A program made the position numbers and the translations under genes. This document shows, one piece after another, positions 55,501 to 64,000 of a DNA stretch of 64,000 nucleotides (position 1 is the first letter of the stretch; the number at the start of each line of letters is the position of its first letter). The stretch is from Apiosordaria backusii (taxonomy: Eukaryota > Ascomycota > Sordariomycetes > Sordariales > Lasiosphaeriaceae): positions 3,410,001-3,474,000 of the forward strand of contig JAUKTV010000002.1 in NCBI GenBank assembly GCA_030549205.1. The letters run 5' to 3'. The notes under the pieces are model-generated. The model was not told the origin of the DNA. It searched no databases and saw nothing but the letters and a program-made list of their open reading frames with translations.

Positions 55501-57048
55501 AAGGGTATCAACGCCAACGGTGGTGTTGTCAACGCTCGTGATGAACTGGTTGGTGATTTCTCCCGCCACAAGATCCCAGTGCTGGGTCCACGGGTCTGGA
55601 ACAACGCTGCCAGTTTCCTGTACATCGAGTACGATTCTACCCATCCTGATTCAGATCCTCTCGACAACACGCGTATCCATCCTGAGGATTATGATCTGGC
55701 TCGCAAGGTAGCCGCCGATGCTTTGGGCTTGGATGAGGAGGATGTCAAGGCCGAGACGGATCTGAATGGACCAGCCGCGATCGTTCGCAAACTCTTTAAT
55801 GACAATGTCCAAGAAAAGGTGAATGAGCTGATCCTTGAGGAGTACGCCGAGCAGTTGGAGCGCGAGTATTCACAACGGAAGCGTGCCACGCTTGAGGCTA
55901 TCAGAGCAGAGCTCCAGGTGCCCTTTGAAGAGCTCCGAAAGAACTTTGCCTCGCTTAGCACGGATCAGATCTTCACCATGTTCACGGGTGAGACGAGAGA
56001 CTCGCTCTGCGAGGGCATGATTGTACCAGTCAATGTCCGTGTTGTCAAAGACGACTTTGCTATTGTCAAGCTCGACTGCGGCATCGAGGGCAGAATCGAG
56101 GCGCATGAGGTCTCCCACCGCCACTCTGTCAAGGATGTCCTTAGTGTAGGGCAGACGGTTCAGGCCAAGCTCATCGACGTCAACCGCAAGGACATGACCT
56201 GCAAGCTTTCGATTCGGGAAGAAGAGCTCCGCCGGCCTTACCGCAAGCATTACGACCACGGTCGTGATCAGTGGGACTATAAGCAAGAAGACGAAGATCG
56301 TGAGGAGCTGCGGGAGAAGGACAGGGTGACGGGCCGCACCCAGAGGGTGATCAAGCACCCGCTGTTCAAGCCCTTCAACAGCACCCAGGCCGAGGAGTAC
56401 CTTGGTGGCCAGCCCCCTGGAGAGGTTGTCATTCGGCCGTCGTCCAAGGGGAACGACCACTTGACCATTACATGGAAGGTGGCCGACGGTGTATACCAGC
56501 ATATCGATGTGCTGGAGCTCCAGAAGGACAATGAGTTCTCGGTGGGCAAGGTTCTCAAGGTCGGGAGCAAGTACACGTACACCGATCTGGACGAGTTGAT
56601 TGTCGACCACGTCAAGGCTATGGCGAAAAAGGTGGATGAGCTGATGCAACATGAGAAGTTCCAAAAGGGATCGCGTGCAGATCTTGGTAAGTTCTTCCTA
56701 ATAAAGTACTTTTACATCGACTTGTAGATTGCTAATACGTACCCAACAGAGAAATGGCTCACAACCTACATCGACGCCAACCCAACCCGCTCCACCTACG
56801 CCTTTTGCATCGACAAGAAGCACCCAGGCTACTTCCACCTCTGCTTCAAGGCCTCTCGAGGCTCAAAAGTCAACGGCTGGGTAGTCCGCGTGGTGCCTCA
56901 CGCCTACGAGCTCATGAAGAACGCGTACCCCGACATGAGGGCGCTGACGAATGGGTTCAAGCTCCGGTATCAGAGCGAGATGCTGAAGGTGCAGCAGGGC
57001 GGCGGTGGTGGTGGTGGTGGTGGAGGAGGAGCTGGCCAGAGACGCTAG
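52581..57048 (+). CDS. SPT6: Transcription elongation factor / histone chaperone Spt6
   Basis: Nuclear chaperone that travels with RNA polymerase II, binds its phosphorylated linker and restores nucleosomes. Four exons: 52581-52748, 52820-52999, 53056-56686, 56750-57048; product 1,425 residues, typical length. Domains in order: highly acidic N-terminus (first ~130 residues, DEDDDASFDEE, EEEEEDEDVEERR), basic patch, helix-turn-helix core, YqgF-like fold (VLVLTNGMGDPGRDPVYWA), helix-hairpin-helix (NLLPYIAGLGPRKAQLL), death-like domain, S1 RNA-binding domain from about residue 1100 (EGMIVPVNVRVVKDDFAIVK), and tandem SH2 from about 1230 (EYLGGQPPGEVVIRPSSKG). The last exon completes the second SH2 (YAFCIDKKHPGYFHLCFK) and ends in a Gly run of about 11 before AGQRR. 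Confidence 0.97.
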
Positions 57049-57834
57049 TAGTGTTTTTTGGTGACTCTCTTTTGAAGGCTGTAGTTGTTCATTATCTTTA
57101 TGTGTATTCCTCATTGCCTTGACTTTCTGGGAGCAACATACACAACAAACAAAAATCATGGATTTTTTCACATAAAAGGTTTGGTCTTTTGGCATGCAAA
57201 TGGCAGGCAGGCAGGGTGGGTGGAGTGGGGTCCTAAATCTCTAAAAGGACAAGACATAAGGATCAAGAAACCGTGTAGATCATATCAGATTTTAAATACT
57301 TTTTGGTGGATGGATGAAGGCGGGGCGCAAAGAAGGGATGGGAGGGTGTGTGCGCTGGTGAGAAAAATTGTAGTTTTATTGGTATTAATAGTAGTATATG
57401 GTTCATATTTGGTGTTGTTGTGGATGGTAAAATAATGCTGGTCTGCGATGTAGTTTTGCTCTGTTCATGTTACAAAAGAAAAGGGGGCTTCTGGTGTCAA
57501 TTCTTCAAGTATACTACTTCTCCAAGTGGGATTGGTCCGGTGACGGCCATATTGAAGATGATAAAAAATACCAAAGCCCGTCGTCTTAACCACTGCAGTC
57601 TAGGTGAATGTGGTTCAAGCGTGTCCCACAACTCCTACTCCTACCCCCTTCCATCTGAATAGCAAAAAAAAAAGAAAATAAATACTCAAGACAGCCAAAC
57701 CACGCACGCAAACGCCCCCTCAGCAATAAAATCGCAAGCAAAAGGAACAAAAAACATCTTGCTCTCTCTTTTTTTTTTCTTCCATCATGGAAGGGGAAAA
57801 AAAAACCAAATTCTATTAATAATATGCAATATAA
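57049..57834. other. Intergenic between convergent genes
   Basis: 786 bp of 3' UTR-type sequence with A- and T-rich runs (57663-57680, 57768-57810); no gene. Confidence 0.7.
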
Positions 57835-60270
57835 TCAATCCGCATCCGCCAGCTGCATGATAAGCCTCGCGGCCATGTCCAGAAACGGGAACGGGCTCGT
57901 CACCTCCTTGTCCTCGAGCAGCTTCCCCTCTGGCGTCTCGTACCCGTCCACCTTGAAGTCTACCAGATACACCCCGTGCTCCATCTCGTATATCTGGACG
58001 TCCATCCTCGTGGCCACCACCTCGTGATCCTTGCTCTCGCGGGTGGTGACGAGGTGCGGTTGTGAATGGCCTGATTCGCTTAGGCCTGAGGCGACCGAGT
58101 GTCGTTGGAATGCTGCGGGCGTGTTAGTGTCATGAAGGGGTTGGTAGGGAAAAGAATTAAGGGGGGGACATACTATCTGTACACCATCTAATCTTGATGT
58201 GCCATGGGTCGGCGGGGAGTTTGTAGTGCTTGGTTGGGTCGGTATAAGACGACGAGCTTGGTTTCCTAGAGTGTCTCCCGTCGTATTCCTGATGCTCATC
58301 TTCCTCATGCAGGAGGTCATAGTCCTCGTCTACAATCCAGCTCGCTCCCAGCTTATGAAGAGATTTGTAAATACAAACAAGCGCTTCCCATGGTGCGTTC
58401 CTAGAGCGAATGCCAAACTGCCATCGGACGGGCTTGTTCTTCTTGGGAGGGTTAACTGGGGTGAGGCCTTGGGGCCGTTTCGCTTCTTCCATACGGACAA
58501 AACTACGGCTATGGGGTTTGAGTCGTCGAAGGGTCTCTTCTTGATCCGCTTGACTCCGGGGCGCTCCCGGCTCGGGAATCGGCAACTGATCGGGGAAGTG
58601 GTCCTGGCCTTCGGCTTTGGCCTTTTCCCTTTCCATATATACCTTGTGGTAGGCCGGAAGGCTGCTAGGAAGGATGCCGACTTTGCTAACATAGGGTCGT
58701 GCTGATGCTCCAGTGCTGGTGGAAGTAATGGAACGGGCCGACGACATGGTGGCGTCCAGCATGGGGCTCGCATTCGGGTCATCTGGTGTGAGAACTGAAA
58801 GTTCTTCGGCGCTTTTAGCACCCAGTTCAAGGTTGTCTGTTGGTGATGACCCAAATGGATTGTCGTCCCCAAGGGTTGCTTCAATCCTGTCAGGCTAACG
58901 ACGGCCAATGACATAGGAAAGAAACAGGACGGGTTTTACATTACAAACAAGCAAAGCAATAACAGACTATAGAAAAGTGCACTTACGATTATTCTCCATG
59001 AGCTTGTTCTCACGAACAATCATGTAGGCGTCCTTGATGGCGGATGGTTCCTCGGCTTCCAGCGCCTCCTCGACATCCCTCTTGCCATAACCCATGGTCT
59101 TGCTGATCTTTTCCGTGACTTCGTTGTGAAGCTTCACCTGTTCTTGTGGAGGAGCGCCTGGCGCGATATCGCTCACCTTGATGGCTTTGTTGGGATCCAC
59201 GCCTGTGTTGAGGAACTCTTCTACTGGTGGGTGGAGGTAGGATGGTAGGTCCTTAAGGAACCAGGGGTCTTGTCGGATCTCTTCGATGGTGGCACGCTGG
59301 ACCGGGTTCACCACCAACATCTTCTTAATAAGGGTGGATGCGCCAGGGCTCATCCAAGTCGGCACCATGTAGCTTCCCTTCGCAATTTTGGCGAACAGGC
59401 TGGGAATATGTTCGTCGTCGAAGGGCAGGCGTCCGACGAGAAGGACGTAGAGAATTACACCGCAACTCCATACATCCACCTCTGGTCCGGCATACAGCTT
59501 TCCGCCGATAACTTCAGGGGCCGCATAGTTGGGGGAGCCGCAGCTGGTCTTGAGAAAGTTTCCGTCTGTCATGATGTTGCTGAGGCCAAAATCGGCAATC
59601 TTGACGTTGAGGTTCTCGTCCAGGAGCAAGTTCTCGGGTTTCAGGTCACGATGGACGATCTTGTGGCGATGGCAGTATTCGACGGCGCAAAGCATCTGCT
59701 GAAAGAACCGGCGGGCCTCGTCCTCGCGCATTTTGCCATGCTGGACAATGTAATCGAACAGCTCTCCGCCGGCATACTCGAGGACCATAATGATCTCGGT
59801 CGGGGTCTTGATAACGGTATAACTAGGTGTATAACATGAGCGTCAGTTTTGGATCACATGTTTGTGGGACGAGAACCATACAGCTTGATGATGTGAGGGT
59901 GGCGGAGCAGCTGGAGATACTCAATCTCGCGCTCGACACGGCCCTGCATGTCGCGGCTGATGAGTTTCTTGCGGGAGATGATCTTGAGGGCGACCTGCTG
60001 GCCGGTGCTGCGGTGCACGGCCAGCTTAACCTTGCCGAAGGAGCCCTCGCCGAGTGTCTTGACGATATTGTAGGCGCCGATGCGCTGCTCGGTGCGCATC
60101 TTGTCGCGCATGGGCAACTGAGGGTTGGTGGTGCCTGGCGGCATGATGGCGGTGTTGATGGAGCCGACGGGAGTCTGGCCGTATCCTACGTCGCCCTGTC
60201 TCTTGTTCCGGCGGATCTGAGAGGGCGACAGCGAGATGGACAGCTCCTCGTCGTCGTAGGCGAGGGCCAT
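57835..60270 (-). CDS. snf1: SNF1/AMPK catalytic alpha subunit
   Basis: Energy-sensing Ser/Thr kinase that lifts carbon catabolite repression. Four exons: 60270-59882, 59822-58987, 58878-58174, 58112-57835; product 735 residues. Introns 59, 108 and 61 bp. Kinase domain from about residue 65: GEGSFGKVKLAVHRSTGQQV, HRDLKPENLLLDEN (Asp about 189), DFGLSNIMTDGNFLKTSCGS with the T-loop Thr about 222, then YAAPEVIGGKLYAGPEVDVW. Next a UBA-like autoinhibitory region (KISKTMGYGKRDVEEALEAE), a Ser-rich linker, and the C-terminal regulatory domain (VRWQFGIRSRNAPWEALVCI ... YLVDFKVDGYETPEGK, FPFLDMAARLIMQLADAD) that binds the beta/gamma subunits. For intron 2 only the acceptor at 58879-58881 (AAG, after CTGAC) keeps the frame; nearer AGs do not. 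Confidence 0.95.
58879..58986 (-). other. SNF1 intron 2, frame-deciding acceptor
   Basis: 108 bp. Donor GTAAGT; branch CTGAC lies about 10 nt before the AAG acceptor. The earlier candidate acceptors GTTAG and ACAG leave the linker out of frame. Confidence 0.75.
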
Positions 60271-61612
60271 GCTGGCGACGACTATCGTGGAATGGGCAAT
60301 CGGTTTATCGAGTTTCGGTTGTGTGGGTGGAGTATTTGGGAAAGGAGCCCACTACGTCAAGCTGCGGCACTGCGGCATTCAACTCCGTTGCAGTTGCATT
60401 CGAGACCACCCGTCGTTGGCTGTACATATGCGGTGTTGATGCTGGGACGGCGGAGGGGTTCCCCGGCTTCGGTTGTCGGTATCTGCCTCTAGCACGCGGG
60501 GCAGCCACGCCGAATTCGCATCTAACGGGGCGGTCCTACGCGGTATAGCAATCGCCAGCTGCTAGCGCCGGGGTACCCCGCTGGTTCCCGCACTAGTTTT
60601 GACAGCACTGTGTCTAGGGGAGCCCCAGAACCTTAATTCTTATCTTGTATCAAACAGTGGTGATGTCGTTCATGTCAACTGGAATTCAAGAGCTTGAACT
60701 CCCGTCATTCTCTTCGGTCTATCTAGTTCACACCAGCCCAACAGAAACCATCATCGTTATCAACTTCGGAGACAAGGTGCCTCCAGTTTTTTCAGGCCCC
60801 GCCAATGCCGGCTCACATATAGCGACCCTTCTTTTTAGCCCTGTGATCCAGTTGGCGGGAGTATGGTTCTCTCACCTGTTGGCGTTCACTTGGTGCCAGC
60901 AAACCAGGAAACATACACAAGATTTATACTTCCTAGATTAGGATTTTAAGTCTGCTTACACTTTCTGAAGAACGCTCTCACCAACAGCAGCCTAGCATGT
61001 GAAAGACTAGTCAGTTCCCTGCCGGCCTCGTGGCTACGGGCCTGTCACCTACGACATCCTTCGTGCAGTCGCAATTCCCTTACCGAGCACTGCCTGGCGG
61101 GAAACCCAGTTGGAGATTGCCATCTATCCAAGTTGGAGGGCAGAGGACGGGAGGCATGCATCCTCTGCATTTATTGGCTCTTGACTGATAGTGTCTGCAG
61201 TTGGCCAACCATGGCCACCATCTTCATCTGGAAGGGGAAGGGTTGCAACGACGGCTCCATCGCGCCCAAGACCCCTCCTTGACCCTTGTTGCGGGCATTG
61301 AAGACCCCGGCCGGTGATCTGGGCCCTTATTTCCATGGGGGTGCTCACACCAAACAGCTCGATCGGGAACTACGAGAAGGGAATGGGAAGAAAGCTGCGC
61401 TGCTGACATGCATATGTATTCGTAAACCAGGCTGGCATCGAATTTTTATCCACAACATCATGGAGCTATTGACTTGACATCTTGAGTTTCACTCTTTTGC
61501 CCATTGATCCACCCTCGGCGGCGTTGTTGGTGGTGTTGTTGTTCTCAGTCATGGTCTCGGTCCTCACTTATTTGTCTTCTCAGCCTGAGTCCACTTTGCA
61601 CGTCTTCTCACA
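60271..61612. other. Divergent promoter region (SNF1 / surface protein)
   Basis: About 1.3 kb. A 98-codon ORF at 60645-60941 lacks motifs. Nothing else supportable. Confidence 0.6.
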
Positions 61613-63401
61613 ATGGTCACGACAATGATGGCGCGGGCACTCATTGCGGCTCTGCTGGTTGTGAGGGACGCCAACGCTGCTGTTGCGCCCACCAGCAGCA
61701 GCCATGAGCGCTTCGCCGTGATGAAAACGTCTCCTCCACACCAGGGGTACTTGATGCCGCGAGCCTACTATGCTATACCAGGTTTTCCGATCGAGAAGAG
61801 GCAGGGTAGTTGTCCTGGGGACGATATGCATCCATGTATGTTCTCATAATCACTCAAGAAACAAGAAGCTAACAACATCCCAGGCGCTGAAATTGGACCT
61901 CCCGGAGAACGATTCTGCTGTCCAAATAACCAGTAGTACGTCTTGTAACTTCAGGTCCAAGTTCCTCCAAGGATTCATGCGCCTGCCCGGCGTCATTGCG
62001 CCGCAGTTACACACGCCTCATACACCTAGGTGCTAACGTCTGAATAGCTGCATAGTCAACGTCACCAACCCCTCCGAAGCCGCCTGCTGCCGCATCGGCT
62101 CGACCTGCGGCTCCCCGTGTTCAGCAGATAAATACCAATGTCAAGTCACCGTCACCCGCACCAGCTCCAACACCCCCGTCACCACCACCTCCTCCGCCTG
62201 CTGCCACCGTCGATGTCCCCAGACATCCTACTACGGCTGCCCCCTCGACTTCGGCGGCGCCTGCTGTCCCCATGGCCAAACATGCGGAACCTCATCCTTG
62301 TGTCTTAGCACCATCCCCCCTTCCACTTCCCCGTTATTAACCCCCGTCCCATCAGGCTGTAGCCAAGGCCAAATCACCTGCGCCAGCAGCCTCGGAGGCG
62401 GTTGCTGCCCCAACACCCTCGCCTGCTCCCAATCCGACGGTTCCCCGGTGTGCGCAATGACAACAGTCATCCCAACTGGCTCCGGTATCTCCTCTATCGA
62501 CCGCAACGAAGCCAGTTCCTCTTCTGACCTCTCCGTCGGCGCCAAAGCCGGCATCGCTGTCGGCGTTGTAATCGCCGCCGGCATTCTTATCGGGCTAGCA
62601 ACCTGGCTCTGGCACCGCCGTCGTAAACAACGACGCACCGAAGCCGGGGCTGTTACCTCCGCTTCCGGTGCAGGCGGTGGCGGTGATATCCCCCGTATCA
62701 TCGGCACCGAAGACGGTCGAGGCGGGGTACCGACCGCGTCGGAGATCCAAAGCGGGAGAGTCCCCTTTGGCACGCAGGAATACTACGGCCCTGAAGCCCA
62801 GCCTGGGCCTTATAGCGACCCCTCCCCCGACAACCACAATCAATTCTACCAAAATGGTTATGGAAGTAGTCCCAACCCGCAGTCAGCTTCCACCACCCCC
62901 GGGGTTGATCAGCAAGCCTACTTCCCAAATATGATATCCCCCATCCCTGCCCCGTCCGCGAACTTTGGGGGGCAACAGGGGGTGCTGCCGGTTATGCCGA
63001 ATGATCCGGGGGAGATTCAGCGGCCGGTGGAGATTGCGGAGGGGGGGGTGAGGAGGCAGGGGACGACTGCTACGGGGGTGACGGCTGGGACGGGGGTCTC
63101 TGGGGTTACGGAGAGTAGTGATGTTGTTGCTGGTGGAGGGGGAGGGGTGGGGAGGTCGGATAGTGCGAGGTTTGAGCTTTATGGGAGTGATCCGGGGCAG
63201 TTGAGCCCGAGGAGTTTGGGAGGGGGGGAGGAGCAGTTTTATACTCCTGATGAGAGGCCGCCGCCGCCTGGAGGGGGGCAGGACGGGGGGCAAGGGGGGC
63301 AAGGAGGAGGGGGGGGAGGTGGTTTCAGGGGGGGTATGGGAGGTGAGATGGAGAGGTTGCAGAACATTGTTTTGCGAGATTTGCTTCTCTTTTCACAATA
63401 A
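61613..63401 (+). CDS. Cysteine-rich single-pass surface protein
   Basis: Three exons (61613-61835, 61884-61935, 62048-63401) encode 542 residues. N-terminal signal peptide (ARALIAALLVVRDANAA), a dibasic Kex2-type site (FPIEKR-QGSC, Lys-Arg about 62-63), then an ectodomain with repeated cysteine pairs: RFCCPNNQYC, ACCRIGSTCGSPC, SACCHRRCPQ, GGACCPHGQTC, GGGCCPNTLACS. A Ser/Thr stalk leads to one membrane helix (AGIAVGVVIAAGILIGLATW, about 257-276) followed by WHRRRKQRR as stop-transfer. The cytosolic tail (~260 residues) is Pro/Gly-rich and ends in a Gly-rich run. The CC pairs recall granulin- or WSC-like fungal wall sensors, but no named domain is certain. The last ~20 codons are less sure: a splice after GMGG (GTGAGA) is possible. 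Confidence 0.85.
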
Positions 63402-64000
63402 TCATGATGGGAGCTTCTTTTTAAGGGGATGGAAATGTTTATATCATCAAACACGAGAGGTATCAAGCTAGGTGGTTGGGATATAATCGAGTTGGACTTT
63501 TTCTTTTTGCTGGTTGGTATTTTGATGAAGATTTACCTAGTTTCACACCTCAGCCGTAACTCCGTTAACTCTCCCGAAACACAGTTTTCTAGACAGGAGA
63601 TCTGTTAACTTCGCTCTACTAAAAAATATTTACGAGGGTGACAACAACAGGGAACTGGGATGTTGCTGGACTGGATCAGGGCCTAAATATGGAGGGTGAT
63701 ACCTACTTTGTCTCTTTTTTTCGCATTGTTACAGTAAAATAATCTCCTAGCCCATGGTTGTGTGTTTTTCTATCAAATACCATGTCAACTTACAGATCAA
63801 CAGTCCCGGCAGATAGCTTGTGGGGGTTTGGTTAGGGGTTATTGTTTGACGAGAGTGTTTGTGATGGCACTATTACCTACTAGGGGGTACCTACACCCAT
63901 TTCACGGTTTTGACCTACCATAATTTCTCATTATACCCACTTTGGCGGGGGAGGCGTGCGGCCGTCCCAGAGGGAACTCCAGCGATGTGTCCGCTCGGGG
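63402..64000. other. Intergenic at the right edge
   Basis: About 600 bp of 3' flank; no gene seen. Confidence 0.6.

Noticed and set aside
54619..55644. 341-codon antisense ORF within SPT6
   Set aside because: Lies wholly inside a conserved SPT6 exon on the opposite strand; a codon-bias shadow with no motif.
58863..58878. Other possible acceptors near 58866-58897 for SNF1 intron 2
   Set aside because: ACAG and GTTAG put the Ser-rich linker out of frame with the C-terminal domain; the AAG at 58879-58881 keeps it.

Overview
The window is nuclear DNA of a filamentous ascomycete, almost certainly a sordariomycete and probably of the Sordariales. Evidence: introns of about 55-60 bp with GTANGT donors and CTAAC/CTGAC branch sites; close matches to known sordariomycete proteins (StuA/ASM-1, the MEK-2/Ste7 MAPKK, SNF1, SPT6); and a transposon with the signature of repeat-induced point mutation (RIP). 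All exon joins were worked out by hand and checked for frame. I saw no rRNA, convincing tRNA or CRISPR array.

Layout, left to right. 1-2.4 kb: 3' part of the APSES regulator StuA (+). 4.6-7.2 kb: a large coiled-coil protein (+). 7.9-9.8 kb: an MFS/DHA1 transporter (-), divergent from gamma-glutamyl phosphate reductase (PRO2, 10.8-12.2 kb, +). 12.2-32.3 kb is a loose accessory region. It holds four members of an unnamed family of small coiled-coil proteins with a C-terminal membrane anchor (three in tandem on +, one on -), two MITE-like elements, a 989-bp transposon that has split a coiled-coil gene, and minisatellites. Among these lie an NADPH:quinone oxidoreductase (-), a small GPI-type wall protein (+) and an ACSS3-like short-chain acyl-CoA synthetase (+).

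33.6-48.7 kb is compact core sequence: dienelactone hydrolase (-), a DUF3176 membrane protein (+), the replication licensing factor CDT1 (-) with a likely 3' frameshift and an upstream MCB box, a BRE4/aromatic-acid-exporter-like membrane protein (-), a HAD hydrolase (+) and the mating/fusion MAPKK (-). 50.18-52.13 kb is a RIP-mutated Tc1/mariner-type element with 109-bp inverted repeats, just upstream of the elongation factor SPT6 (52.6-57.0 kb, +). SNF1 kinase (-) and a secreted or single-pass cysteine-rich surface protein (+) close the window.

The core genes cover signalling (StuA, MAPKK, SNF1), transcription (SPT6), replication (CDT1), metabolism (PRO2, acyl-CoA synthetase, hydrolases) and transport. 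They form no evident cluster. The most novel content is the 13.5-32.3 kb segment: the tail-anchored coiled-coil family and the coiled-coil gene split by a transposon that itself carries a nested MITE.
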